Positions 33,292-43,910 of a DNA stretch of 64,000 nucleotides are shown here, one piece after another. Position numbers and translations under genes: made by a program. Below the pieces are notes generated by a model that worked only from the letters and a program-made list of their open reading frames with translations, ran no database searches and was not told where the DNA came from. This DNA is from Adiantum capillus-veneris (lineage: Eukaryota; Streptophyta; Polypodiopsida; Polypodiales; Pteridaceae): positions 118,583,273 through 118,647,272 of the forward strand of contig CM043947.1 of the NCBI GenBank assembly GCA_014529385.2. The letters run 5' to 3'. Within the stretch, counting starts at the first letter, position 1, and each line of letters opens with the position of its first letter.

Positions 33292-34723
33292 CCCTTCTAA
33301 ACTAACTCATGTACTTGCCACATAATCTCCTCTTGTTGAGCTTGAAAAACTCTATAAGGAGGTTTGTTAGGCGGTGAACTTCCTGGAAGAAGTTCAATTG
33401 CATGGTCATCATTATCTCGTTTAGGAGGTAGCTCACAAGGGATGTCGTCAATAAAAACATCTTGAAACCCCTTGAGAAAATTGGATAACTCTAATTCCTT
33501 TTGGTTGCTTTTATTTTCTTTTGCTAAAGCATTAGGTTCATTTTGAGAATCTTTAACAAAAATCATGTACATGGAAATAGAGCTCTTTATTGACTTGTTA
33601 AAAGCTGGTGTATGTACAATGGGGATAGTATGACCCATTTCCTTAGCATCTATATACATGTCTTTTTCCCTGAACTTAAAGGAGATTCTCCTTTCAGGAA
33701 ATTTAACATTGGCAGCCAGGCGATCAAACCATAGTGCCCCTAGGATTACATCCTTATGCTTGAGAGGAGAGATAAAGAAGTCCTCTTTGTCCACATAGCT
33801 TTGAACATGAAGCCTCAATTTCCCGATTAAGGGAGTGAGTGAAGCTTCTTGCTCCTTGAAAGCACTGTCTGCGGGTAGGACATCTCCCATCTCGTAGGCT
33901 TGTATGCCTAGCTTGGTGGCCAACTCTATAGATATAAAATTGTGAGTAGAACCAGGGTCAAAGAGAATAAAAGCATCATGTTCTCTTACCTTTCCCCAAG
34001 CATGGCATAGAGGAGATCCCTTGTGTTGAGTTTGGTGAGTCTCCTCCTCTTGGATTTCAACCAAGGAAGCTCTAGGAGGATCTTGGCGGTTGTTCTTTGG
34101 GGACAAGCGCGGTACGCATGCCCTTGTTCGCCGCACTTGAAACACCTGTTATCCTTGCGATAACGCTCAAGCTCTTCAGGAGAGAGTTTATTCTTACCTT
34201 TGTAAACTCCCTTCTCTTTAGCTTTTTTGGAGTTGCCCTTAGGAGACTTTTGGAAATTGTCCTTCCCCTTAGGCTCATTGGAACCCTTGTTTTCTGTGGG
34301 CTTATTATTTCTTTTAGCCCCTGTTTGGAAATTGATTCGAGAGGCCACCATAGTATGGTGTATTACCACCGATATGGTACGTGGCCTTTGGGAGTTCACA
34401 TACTCCGCCATTTCTTCGGTTAAGCCAGCACAAAATTTTTTCTTTTGCTCTCCAAAATCCAACTTTTTGAAGACAGTGGCTTTGAGTTGTAGGTCCCAAA
34501 ACTTGTCTACATATTTGTGGATGGATTCTAGGGAGAGCTTTAAGCTTCGCCATTCAGTGAGTACTCTGTCTTTGGCATCGGTGGCCAAAAACTGCTTCAT
34601 AATGGAAGCTCTTAAAGCTTTCCATGTTCGTGGAGCTTCACCTTTGGCTCGTAGGCTAGACCACCATTGTCTGGAGGACTTTTGAAAGTGCATAGCTACA
34701 TGGCATAGCTTAGAGGACTCCAT
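33292..34723 (-). pseudogene. G3 gag capsid, zinc knuckle and protease
   Basis: The frame at 34723-33986 encodes the gag capsid domain (WWSSLRAKGEAPRTW, LTEWRSLKL) and the zinc knuckle CFKCGEQGHAYRACP near 34130. The next frame (34145-33297) has the protease motif LFDPGSTHNFIS near 33960, with Pro after the catalytic Asp. It continues to a segment before RT (PPYRVFQAQQEE) and ends with a TAG seven codons before the C1 insertion. A phase change occurs near 34060. It encodes the particle proteins and processing enzyme of G3. Confidence 0.87.
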
Positions 34724-34799
34724 GAAGCCCTCATCTCCAAACGCCGCATCAAATTGCTAGATAAAGGCCAAGACTTTGTCCGTAGCACCAAAGGTGCCA

Positions 34800-35504
34800 T
34801 CATAGGTAAGGAAAGATGCTCTTCCCTCCCTCTTTGAATTTCTTCAACTTAGATGACCTCTTCCATGCGGCATAGGATTTCCTATGGCCTCTTCTTTTTG
34901 ATGGTTCAAAGGTTGCACCATCACTTTCTTCAGAAGGTGAAGAATTTGAAGAAGGTGGAGAAGAGGGTGACCTCTTTCTCGCCTTTTTCTTGTCTTGATC
35001 TTCGTCGTCTTCACCATCACTTTCATAAGAGGAAGAGGATGAAGAAGATGAAGAAGAGGGTCTCCTCTTTCTCTCATTTTTCTTCTCTTGCTTTTTATCA
35101 TCCCTCTTTGCATTATGGTGTGGAGAAGAGTGTGATGGTCTTCTCCGCTTTGGTGGTGATGGAGAGTGTTTAGCCCGCCGTCTTCGTGGATCCATCTCCG
35201 CCGAGGTGGCGGGAGACTCACTTCTTTCTCGTTCCTTCGGTGGAGGCTCTTCAGTTCTCCTTTGGGAAGGATATGCATCATCAAGAAGTAAATTCTTGAG
35301 CCCTTCGTACGGATTCTCTTCTTCTTCCCCAATCGGAGAGAGACCTCTTTTGGTAGTCTCACAAGGAGGCTTCCTAGGTGTTCTCTCGTCATGGTGATGA
35401 GCTTGGAGAATCCTGTGAGCACGAAGCTGCTGTTGCACTTCACTTTGCAGAGATGGATTTCCCATGGCTTGTTGAAGCCTAGAAAGAAGATAGTTAACAA
35501 GCAT
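34800..35504 (-). CDS. G3 gag N-terminal Ser/Arg-rich extension
   Basis: The frame of 234 codons begins MLVNYLLSRLQQAMG. Residues 90-210 are strongly Ser/Arg/Lys-rich: RRRRAKHSPSPPKRRRPSHS, a run of ten Ser, alternating acidic DGEDDEDQD, then RKRSPSSPPSS. A basic tail (RRGHRKSYAAWKRSSKLKK) follows. It precedes the capsid domain, which lies in another phase after a break at about 34740-34800. The composition resembles RS domains of splicing factors and could act in nuclear import or RNA binding. Start choice is uncertain because leucine-rich residues precede it. Confidence 0.65.
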   Translation of the reverse strand: MLVNYLLSRLQQAMGNPSLQSEVQQQLRAHRILQAHHHDERTPRKPPCETTKRGLSPIGEEEENPYEGLKNLLLDDAYPSQRRTEEPPPKERERSESPATSAEMDPRRRRAKHSPSPPKRRRPSHSSPHHNAKRDDKKQEKKNERKRRPSSSSSSSSSSYESDGEDDEDQDKKKARKRSPSSPPSSNSSPSEESDGATFEPSKRRGHRKSYAAWKRSSKLKKFKEGGKSIFPYL

Positions 35505-35970
35505 TGAAGCATCATTAGTAGCTTGCTTATGAGCAAAATCAAAGTTATCAACATTAATTTCACTCTCTTTACTATTGTCAGCTATTCTAACGACTTTTAG
35601 GTGTACTTTGGCACTTCAAGCCCTAGTTGCTACTCCTCTTTACCCATTTATAAAAAGCACTCAAGCTATTGTACCCGCGGCTCGAATACCATTAATTGCA
35701 AGGAATAGAAGAGAGGGTCTTTCAACACCAGAACAGCACCGGCTCCTCTCAAGCTTCTAAGCTCAATAGTGGTTAAGCCGTAGGCAAGCCCCGTAGGACT
35801 CCACTATTAAGACCATAGCTCTCGACGGTGATGCCCCGTTAACTGCACGAAGGCAGGCATACTGCAAGGCTGAAAAATCCCTATTCTACTTACTCACATG
35901 CAATTAATAATACCAACCATTTATAGCTAGCTTGAGGACCTCCCTTCTTGATCAAGAAAAGAGAAACCTT
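35505..35970 (-). other. G3 leader
   Basis: This is untranslated leader between primer site and gag. A plus-strand frame of 61 codons at 35575-35760 has no support. No further gene is seen. Confidence 0.55.
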
Positions 35971-35985
35971 GTGCTCTGATATCAA
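35971..35985 (-). other. G3 primer-binding site
   Basis: The minus strand reads TTGATATCAGAGCAC right after the LTR end ...AATGTTACA. It matches the initiator-Met site TGGTATCAGAGC with small changes. Confidence 0.7.
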
Positions 35986-36011
35986 TGTAACATTTAATGG
36001 CCTAATAACTT
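35986..36011 (-). repeat. G3 5' LTR remnant (26 bp)
   Basis: TGTAACATTTAATGGCC and the next nine bases match the 3' LTR end at 19072. The match stops at 36011, so about 1.5 kb of the LTR is missing. Confidence 0.78.
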
Positions 36012-37021
36012 CTGTGAGCCTAGGGAGGTGTATCAGTGTTATATGACCCCCCAAAGTTACAAAATTAAAATGATGAAAATGAATGAACAAAAAAACAAAG
36101 TGCCACAATGTAAAATCTTAAGCTGGAAGAGAAATCTCAGTTTGATTGGGTACTTCACTCACATGTATCGCCTATGGTATTAGAGCCCTAGAGGTTCCCA
36201 GTGTGGGCGCTTTTCCTTGAAGAGCAAAAAACCCAAGGCATACAAAATAAGCACACACATCAAAATTGAATCACTGTGAAAAGACTTTGGGGGGTCAAAG
36301 GAAAGGTAATCAATCAGGCGATGATTTCATGAGAAATTCCTTTTATCGTAGCTTAACTACAAGGTCTTCTAGGTATAGCCTCTAGTCAGCCTCGAACATG
36401 AAATACTTGGCTCTCGCGATTAAACAACTTAATTGACCAGAAAAAATTAAGAAGCTTACCCGTGGTATTAATAGTCGATCTCTAGTGCCTTTCGACCGTG
36501 AAATTAGTGACCCCAGACTTGTTTAATTTTTTACCTTTACATCTGTTTATGCATTTGATTATATTGCAATTTAATGTTTATTGCTGACAAATTGTTTAAA
36601 ATTCTGTTACCAATCAATTTGTCTGCCTAAAACTGCATATGCTTTTTAATCGCTTATGAGAATGAAATTACTGTGACAATGTTGTTTGATTTTGCAGTGA
36701 TTGAACAAGGCTACGGACATTCATCTCAAATGCTCTTCCACCTCGACGAACGAGCTTCAACTCAATAGCTTCCGAGGACGGAATCTACATCAGGAAGGGA
36801 GGCATGTTAACCCTCACGGCTCACAGACACCCTATCACCTACGACGGACGTTCTAACCTACGGCGGACGTTGTATCATTTACTTGTAGAGTCATGTACCG
36901 GGCTTGTCGGTCCAATAGGAAAAGGGTAAGAGTGATCGCCGATGAGAGGCGCACTCTAACTGGAACATTCAAGGGATTAGTTGGCTAAGCATGGGCACCC
37001 AAGTGTGAATGGGGCGAGCTC

Positions 37022-37031
37022 ATATAAAAGT
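37022..37031 (+). promoter_or_regulatory. TATA box candidate in S1
   Basis: CATATAAAAG on the plus strand lies about 100 bp before the TG/GA microsatellite. Neighbouring G/C-richer sequence and a GTGAGT at about 37294 could mark a transcript start and a splice donor, but no exon is recognised. Confidence 0.35.
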
Positions 37032-37124
37032 CAACTAAACCTAAAATTCACTCATTCTCTCATTTGTGCAATAGAAGAGTGCTCTTGCTCCATCTCCATC
37101 TCCATCTTCTTCTTCTTCACCTCC

Positions 37125-37125
37125 T

Positions 37126-37157
<32 letters not shown>

Positions 37158-37185
37158 AGAGAGAGAGAGAGAGAGTGTGTGTGTG
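37125..37185. repeat. Compound TG/GA microsatellite
   Basis: A TG run (about 14 units) is followed by a GA run and a short TG run. Confidence 0.95.
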
Positions 37186-37423
37186 GGCAATCGAGCATTA
37201 TGAAGGCACGACGGCGGTGAAGCGGTTGAGCGCGGCATAGCGGCGTCTCCTTCTTCTTCACGGCGAGGAATCCTCCACGAAGCAAGCGTAGAGCGGTGAG
37301 TGACACACCATCGCTTTCTTTGAGCTTACTAGTTTAGGCTTGTTGTGTGCTTGGAGCCATTTGTGGCTCGCACACCGTGTATTGGAAAGTTCCTTGCATT
37401 GACACGTGCGACATACGTGCACA

Positions 37424-39789
37424 GTTCCTCTATCGCTCACTAACTCTATTGGTAAGCCATATCTGGTGAAAATATTCTCATACAAAAACTGTGCTATCGT
37501 TTTTGCATCATTTCTGGTTGTTGCTTTCGCTTCCACCCATTTTGTTAGATAATCTGTTGCCACAATAATGTATTGAGCGTGTGTTTTATATCCCGGAGGG
37601 GCTATCGGTCCTACAAAATCTATTCTCCATTTTGCAAACGCTCTTGCCCCCATCATTGGCCTCAAGGGCATATCATCTCGTGCTCTAGGAATTTTTGTTT
37701 TTTGGCAATCGTCACATCGTTTCACAAACTATTCAGCGTCCATGAATAGCGTAGGCCACCATATGCCTGCAATAAGAATTTCTTTGGCCATTTTGTCAGC
37801 TGATAAATGTCCACCAGCTTGTCCGTTGTGTGCTTGCTCTAAGATAGGAATGTATTCCTCTTCAGTCGCGCACATTCTCAATTGATTGTCTTTTCCCCTC
37901 TTGTAAAGATTGTCCTCAATCAGGACATAGTTTTCTGCCTCTTTCGTGATTGGTTTGATACGTGATCTACTCATCCCTTCAGGCAGTATCCTGGTGGTGA
38001 GGTATTCAACAATGTAGTAACTCCATTGGGGTGCTACAGATAATCTGAATAGAATCGCGTGCTCTATTGGCTTTTGAAGCGTGCATCTAACGCATGATTT
38101 GATATGCATATGAACACTATGTTGCATTTTTGGCCAATACACACCCATTCTCATCAATCTTTGATACATCTGTGCATGCCCATTGTGAATCCCCATTGTT
38201 TGTACATGAGCTTGGTTTAGGTACAATTCCCGTTCACTCGATTCAACATAAAACCTAAGGATTTGATCCGATCCCTGTTTGTATAGCCTGCCCGCCAACA
38301 TTACCAATGATCTGGATGCTGCAATGGTAGATGGTTGTCTTATCACATTCAATGACCCGATAGTCAGCAAAGGAATTACATCCTCGCTCCATCTTGGAAC
38401 CATTTCTATGTTGAAAAGATATGCATCTGGCAAATCATCATCAACCCCTGCTGGGTTTTCTCCATGCATCATTCTAGATAAATGATCCGCTCTTTGGTGT
38501 GTAGTTCCATGTTTTACTACTACCGTGAAGTCAAACTCAAGCAGTATGATGAACCATCGAACAATCCTCCCCGTACTGCAAGGCTTCTTTACTAAGTACA
38601 ACAGTGCTTGGTGATCAACGAAGAATACATATTTATTGGAAAGTAAGTAGTGTCTAAACTTTTTCACCACATAGACCATACCCAAATCCTCCCTCTCAGT
38701 TGTTGTGTAATTCTTCTCTGCATTGTTCAATTGTCTACTGGAGTAACTTATTGGAAAATCCATGTTGTTCTCTCCAGGTTGTGCAAGTATGCATCCTATT
38801 GCATACGCTGATGCATCTACGTGGATGTGGAATATCTTTTTCCAATCCGGAGCCTTCAAAATTGAAGCGGAAATTAACCTTTGCTTCAAAGTTTGAAAAG
38901 CTTTCTCGCACTCATCCGTCCACTCAAATTTAGTTATCAGCGCATAAAGTGGTTTTGCAATTATAGCGTATGAGTAGATAAATCTGCGATAATATCCACA
39001 ATGGCCCATAAATGCCTGTACCTCCTTTACCTTTACTGGTCGTGGTAGATCAACAATGACGCTGATCTTGTCCATGTCTGTCAAAATACCGTTTTTGGAC
39101 ACTATATGTCCCAATATTTTGCCCTGTCTTACCATGAAGACACATTTCTCTGGATTCAGGCAAATCCGATACAATATACATTTTTCAAACACCTTGGTCA
39201 AGTGCTCTATGTGCTCCAATCTTACAAGAGAGTGAACGCACAAGTCATCCATGTAAATTTCTAAGAACTGTCTTAGATATTCTTTAAAAGCATGACCCAT
39301 CAGCCTCTGAAATGTGGCTGGTGCATTTGTTAATCCAAAAGCCATTACCCGGAATGCAAAAATACCCCATTCAGTTGCGAAAGCCGTTTTGTGTTGATCC
39401 TCTAGCTTTATTGCGAGTTGGTTGTAACCCGAAAAGCCATCTAAGAAACTATGAGCCTCTTTACCTACCACTCTTTCTATTACATGATCAGTAATGGGTA
39501 GGGGATAGTTGTCCCGAAATGTAGCAGCGTTTACTTTCTTGAGATTGACGCACACTCTTAACTTTCCATTTTTCTTCAAGACCACCACAATCGGTGAAAC
39601 CCAATCGATGTGCTCAATTTCATAAATAAAGTCTGCCTCTTTAAGTTTATCTATCTCCTCCTTGATCTTTTTTTCAAACGTTTCATTGTAAGTATAGGGA
39701 CGTTTTCTGCTGGGTTTGGCGTCATTCTTAAGGGGTATTGTGTGTTGACAGATACTTGGATCCACCCCCTTAAGATCTTGTATGACCAT
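37424..39789 (-). pseudogene. G4 RT, RNase H and truncated integrase with two H2C2 modules
   Basis: The frame of 686 codons (39789-37729) continues after one stop (37726-37728) to 37424. RT: WVSPIVVVLKKNG, FLDGFSGYNQ, MAFGLTNAPATFQRLM and YMDDLCVHS (about 39240). RNase H: VDASAYAIGCILAQPG, TEREDLGMVY, DHQALLYL. The first connector plus zinc module reads MLAGRLYKQGSDQILRF, AHVQTMGIHNGH and CVRC (38215-38085). The second reads LIEDNLYKRGKDNQLRM, AHNGQAGGH, GIWWPTLF and CDDC (37915-37695). The integrase core has IDFVGP and ELVSDRGT, then ends. The catalytic Glu region and C-terminus are lost to S1. Confidence 0.9.
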
Positions 39790-39839
39790 GCAAACACATC
39801 TCTATACTGTTTAAGAGTAGCTACCAAAAGCTTTTCCTC

Positions 39840-40825
39840 TTATTCATTAAGATCCGTGGAAATATATGCAGGTTTTGGATCTTCTCCCGGCTCCACTAGA
39901 TCTATTCGTTTGGCTTTCTCAGGACCGTCGTACGATGTACCCGGTTCCTTCAATTTCCTCATTGGTTGTTGCACTATGATTTTCCTATCTTGTATGGTAT
40001 ACTTCTTATAATGGGACGGTGCATCCATCTTGTCAGAATTCGTGTCCTCATTTGTTCCCAAGTCAATCGTCCATATGTCTCTGAGGGTTCGCTTGAGCTT
40101 TAGTCGTTCGCTTTTCGTGCCTGTTCTTCTTCTTGTTTTTCCATGATTTAGTTTTGATAAACCGGCCAGTGACCTCGTCTTTGACACAATCATCAGCTTT
40201 GAAAAGCTTTAGATATCCCGTTATGTCATTGACAAGAGGCATCGGACTATGCTTATTCGCCCTTGATTTTATTGTTCTCTTGGATTTATACCGCTCTTGT
40301 TGACTAGGTTTTTGGTTAGGAAACTTGTAAAACCTGTCCTGTCTTGACCTGTATTTCCTATTCGTCTCTGATCCACTTGATCTTTCATCATCAGCCTCTA
40401 TCATTTGGATTTCATCATCCAGTGATGGAAGGTCACCGCTTAGTGAATCCATGAATTCCTCCTCTGTTCGATTCCTATCATTCACTACAGATATCTCATC
40501 AATTATTCTTTTACACTCAGTCTCACGTGGTGGTTCTTCTTGTTCCTCACTCTCCGATCCTGACTCAAGGATGACACTAGTCATTTGCAACGTTACTAGG
40601 TCGTATCCTTCTTCGTCACAAAATTTTGTAGGCATGCATTCGTTAACACATACATCCAAGGTTGAGAATATTTGAGTCCACCCAAAATGGCTCAAATAAA
40701 TGTTCAGGGAAAGGTTCTGGGAGATAAGCCTCGTCTTCTACGGATCTTTCCAATACGCATTTCTCTTTGATTATGTCTCCACAATCAGATGCTCCACACA
40801 TCCAGACATACGCTTTCGTTTGCAT
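39840..40825 (-). pseudogene. G4 protease-RT linker with conserved Cys motif
   Basis: Pieces at 40825-40643, 40695-40063 and 40193-39840 encode WMCGASDCG, CVLERSVEDEAY, an EPFP segment, KFCDEEGYDL, a long acidic part, a Lys/Arg-rich part, and then PSHYKKYTIQDRKI and SYDGPEKAKRIDL before RT. All are shared with G2 (14889-15974). The order and spacing are the same. Function is unknown; it does not resemble the usual short protease-RT spacer. Confidence 0.72.
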
Positions 40826-41526
40826 CCATGCAGGTATTTCTTTTCATTTACAGTGGTTGAATTAAATTCTTGCACTGGTGTTTTTGCAACGTCTCTATAG
40901 CTGTGATCCTTCATGTTGATTTTCGTTATTAGCTCTTTGTGCCTTAGGTAAATTTGATCGTACCCCCAATCTTGTATCATTTTGAGTTGACGCATGAAAG
41001 GTCGGCCCAAAATAATGTCGAAGTTGTTCGTTTTCCCAAAATCCGTCACAACAAAGGTGTGCTCATAGTTAATTCCACACGAAGTTACAACTATTTGGTC
41101 CATGATTCCCAATGGTCTCTCTACATACCCATCTGCGAGTTGCAGTTTCATTCTCATTTTTCTGAGAGCTGGAGGGCCCCATTTCTCCCAGATTTTCTTT
41201 GTAGCAATCGCCACCCCCGCTCCACTGTCTAGGATAGCTATCATTTTTATATCCTGATATTCAACAGGTAAGGTTGTATTACCCTCCTCGCCTTCACAGT
41301 AATCTCCAACCTTGTTTATGGGCACTGGTTGGGCTTTGGGTTGACCTTCCCGTTTGTTTTCTTCTCCCGTAGGGTTTGTCTGAAGAGGAATCTTTACTCC
41401 TTTGTGCTCCAAATGTTTCCCCATGTCTTCCCATAAGTGTAGTATGACTCTCAAGAGTTCTGACAGCGTGATTGTGCATGTTATAGGTGTCGATAGCATC
41501 TCTTGAAGACTTTTTGAGTCAACCAT
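40771..41526 (-). CDS. G4 aspartic protease
   Basis: The frame of 251 codons has an N-terminal segment (LLSTP-type MLSTPITCTITLSELLR) shared with G2, then the protease with AILDSGAGVAIATKKIW (about 41215), LQLADGYVERPLG, the flap-distal VTSCGINYEHTF and DIILGRPFMRQLKMIQDWG. It would process the polyprotein. The same region is broken in G2. It ends in the Cys linker at 40771. Confidence 0.85.
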   Translation of the reverse strand: MVDSKSLQEMLSTPITCTITLSELLRVILHLWEDMGKHLEHKGVKIPLQTNPTGEENKREGQPKAQPVPINKVGDYCEGEEGNTTLPVEYQDIKMIAILDSGAGVAIATKKIWEKWGPPALRKMRMKLQLADGYVERPLGIMDQIVVTSCGINYEHTFVVTDFGKTNNFDIILGRPFMRQLKMIQDWGYDQIYLRHKELITKINMKDHSYRDVAKTPVQEFNSTTVNEKKYLHGCKRKRMSGCVEHLIVET

Positions 41527-41538
41527 TTGTGGAATAGT

Positions 41539-43200
41539 TCATATCTGGGATGGAACTAACCTTATCTCCGATTGTGCCTCGTGTTCACCTATAAATGAAG
41601 GCAGGGTTTTCAAGGATTGAGCTTTGCTTTCCATCGAAACTTCCGTTCCCGCATCCCCATACAGCGATTGTATATCACCTGGATAAAATCCGTTATCCAG
41701 GTTAATCTCAGGAATTGGAGCGGACTGTAACGTCGCGCTTTCGTTCTTTCTATTTCTAATGGTTTCCCATAAGTGTTGTGGCCATTGTTCTTCAACTTCT
41801 GGAATTGGCATTATCGTCATTGAATTAGCGTCATCAGTGGTGTTCGGCACCACTCGGTGATCCAATGAAAATATCGTTTCAGGTCTGGGTCCGTTTACTT
41901 GTTTTGGTTCATCGATTTTTAGTTTTTCTTGCTCTTTGTGAATCAGCACTTCTTGTTCTGGGGTTCTAACCACCTTAGGTTCCATCAATGCCTGGGCTAT
42001 TTCAATGAGGTGTTTACACATTTCCAAACGCTTCATTTCCACTTCTGGTTGAGGATAAGTTAACCATCTCTGCTCTAAGGTTTGGTTTGTTTTTAGCCTT
42101 GCTTCGTACGCTTGCAACAGAGCATCTAAAGGCTCTAGCACTTTCTCAACCAAGACTGATCCCCCTGAGGACGCTTTCCTCGGCTTGTTGTTATCTTTAG
42201 CAGTTTTACTATCTCTCTCTTGTTTCAGTTTCTCCTTTGTTTCATGTAATTCGTTTTGCATGGAAATTTGGGTTTTCAACCTTCTTGTTTTCATCCTGTC
42301 TCGTTTCGCCTTCCAGGATTTTCGTTGGGTTCTCACGGATAAACTCTCATTTTCTGTGGGTATCGGAAACTCGACCTTTTCCTCCAAGGGCTTGTTTTTC
42401 TCTAAGTCCTTGGCTTGGGCTCTAGTTATCGCATTGATTTGGATCATGGGATCGGTTTCTAATCCGCTGCTTGCACTTGGTATCACCCCCACAATATTCA
42501 TAGTTGCTTTTCCCTTGTTGTCCGGATTCTTTGGGCAATCTGGCAATATGTGATTCACACCACATCCATCACAAAACCCAAAAATTTTCACTCTTTCGCC
42601 TTGGAAAGGGCAGTTACACTCCCAATGATGTGTACTTCCATAGTTATAGCATTGTCCAATTGGTGGTTGATTTTGAGGAGGTGGTCCCATAGTTTGTCCT
42701 GCCCTATTAGGATATCCTCTTGGTTTGTAATTCTGGTTCGCAATGAACATTAGCGTTCTTTCATCCACCAAATATTGATCTCTCGAAGATTGTGCTACAT
42801 ACGTTGGTGGTGCCATACCCTCGCTATTTCCCCACGGTTGATAGGCTTCGTCTGTGTATATTTGTGATTCAGATTCTGTTGTGCAAGGCTCATTCGGTTC
42901 TTCATAATAAGAAACTTGAAGTGTACTATTTGTTCCTGGTGATGCTTCGCAAGGTTGAGCATACCTAATCATGGCTCTATTTTCCTGTGGTAGTGGAGGT
43001 TGTTGACCCAACACAGGTTGAGGTCTATCTGCTCCTGCTACCAAATTCATATTTGGTCCAGCTTGATATCTTGGAGGAGATGGCTGGGATGGTCCTGCTG
43101 GAGGTCCATACGGTCTTTTCCTCACGTAGTTTTTGTTATAAAAATACTCTTTCGTGCCATGATTTGTCCATTTTTGCTCTATGGCGCACCATTTCAGCAC
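41539..43200 (-). CDS. G4 nucleocapsid and linker (553 codons)
   Basis: The frame starts in a WCAIEQKWTNHGTKE segment shared with G2. A Pro/Gln-rich part follows, then a zinc knuckle CYNYGSTHHWECNC with the second Cys replaced by Tyr, and a second knuckle CDGCGVNHILPDC with complete spacing (42640-42540). A coiled-coil-like charged stretch (SMQNELHETKEKLKQERDS) and a long linker of unknown role follow. G2 has broken equivalents. The twin knuckles probably bind RNA; the rest is unassigned. Confidence 0.75.
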   Translation of the reverse strand: MLKWCAIEQKWTNHGTKEYFYNKNYVRKRPYGPPAGPSQPSPPRYQAGPNMNLVAGADRPQPVLGQQPPLPQENRAMIRYAQPCEASPGTNSTLQVSYYEEPNEPCTTESESQIYTDEAYQPWGNSEGMAPPTYVAQSSRDQYLVDERTLMFIANQNYKPRGYPNRAGQTMGPPPQNQPPIGQCYNYGSTHHWECNCPFQGERVKIFGFCDGCGVNHILPDCPKNPDNKGKATMNIVGVIPSASSGLETDPMIQINAITRAQAKDLEKNKPLEEKVEFPIPTENESLSVRTQRKSWKAKRDRMKTRRLKTQISMQNELHETKEKLKQERDSKTAKDNNKPRKASSGGSVLVEKVLEPLDALLQAYEARLKTNQTLEQRWLTYPQPEVEMKRLEMCKHLIEIAQALMEPKVVRTPEQEVLIHKEQEKLKIDEPKQVNGPRPETIFSLDHRVVPNTTDDANSMTIMPIPEVEEQWPQHLWETIRNRKNESATLQSAPIPEINLDNGFYPGDIQSLYGDAGTEVSMESKAQSLKTLPSFIGEHEAQSEIRLVPSQI

Positions 43201-43552
43201 TCGTCCATTCGCAACTGGTGCTTTTGGCTATTGTGTGCACCATGACGTCAGGTGATCCCCCCCACATATGTCACACTTACTCGTCTGAGACTATCTCATC
43301 ACCAGATTTGATCTCATATGTTGCTGCATTCTCTTCGTTACCTCCTCTATCATTTGGTCAGTTGGGTCGGCATCAAGGACGCCTGAGCATCTTTCTTGGT
43401 AGAGGGATCTCTTTTAATCGATGAAGAGCCACTAGTTACTGAATCAGTATCCTCTGACACTTTCCCATATGCTTTGCAATTATCAACAAGATATAACACT
43501 TCCCTTGTAACCTATTGAAATGTGCTACAGGCCTTCAAGTGAAGGTCCTTTT

Positions 43553-43900
43553 TCAAGGTTTCATTCCTAAGTCCTTCAACAAAGAGCACGGACAATCTCT
43601 CGTCCTGCGGTAATTCTCCCTTTGTTTAAAAGCATATATCTGTGATACAGTATTATGCTTTATACCCCGTTTTGAGAATTCTTCCACGAACTCGCACAAT
43701 ACATGTTCAATATTCGGACAAGTTTCAGGGTTCAAAGGTTGAAACCATGTTAAGGACGTCCCTTCCAAGGTCAGCCCGAATCCCTCGTATTGAGTATGGA
43801 AATCAGTGATCTGTTTTGCTCTTAAGATTTGCTTGAAGAGCGATACATGGGTATATGGATCCCCTGATCCGCTATACTTCTTCGGCATGCACTTCGCTGC
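43553..43900 (-). pseudogene. G4 gag capsid domain
   Basis: The frame carries SGDPYTHVSLFKQ, TQYEGFGLTLEGTSLTWF and FVEEFSKRGIKHNT, the same capsid blocks as G2. It is cut by frame breaks on both sides. The region 43200-43553 holds a broken continuation. Confidence 0.78.
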
Positions 43901-43910
43901 ACTTCGCTAC

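Larger units (their letters stand above)
19072..36011 (-). mobile_element. G3: chromodomain Ty3/gypsy element split by copia insertion C1
   Basis: On the minus strand, reading from the right: a 5' LTR remnant, an initiator-Met-type primer site, leader, gag with zinc knuckle, protease, RT (split at 23642/33291), RNase H, integrase, chromodomain, polypurine tract and a full 3' LTR. The two LTR inner/outer ends match only in TGTAACATTTAATGGCC... (19072 and 35986). The right LTR is cut after 26 bp, at 36011. Several stops and frame shifts are present in gag, RT and integrase. Confidence 0.9.
36013..37423. mobile_element. S1: possible solo LTR between G3 and G4
   Basis: The segment begins TGTGAGCC and ends GTGCACA, giving short inverted ends TGTG...CACA. 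It has a TATA-type box CATATAAAAG at about 37022, a TG then GA microsatellite at 37125-37185, and no coding sequence. The flanking five bases differ (ACTTC and GTTCC). Both neighbours are truncated exactly at its ends. This fits an LTR left by recombination between two copies, but no second copy is present to prove it is an LTR. Confidence 0.4.

Noticed and set aside
36013-37423. Reading this segment as a host gene promoter and 5' exon with a GTGAGT donor.
   Set aside because: No exon coding sequence follows, and the segment is closed exactly by truncated elements on both sides.
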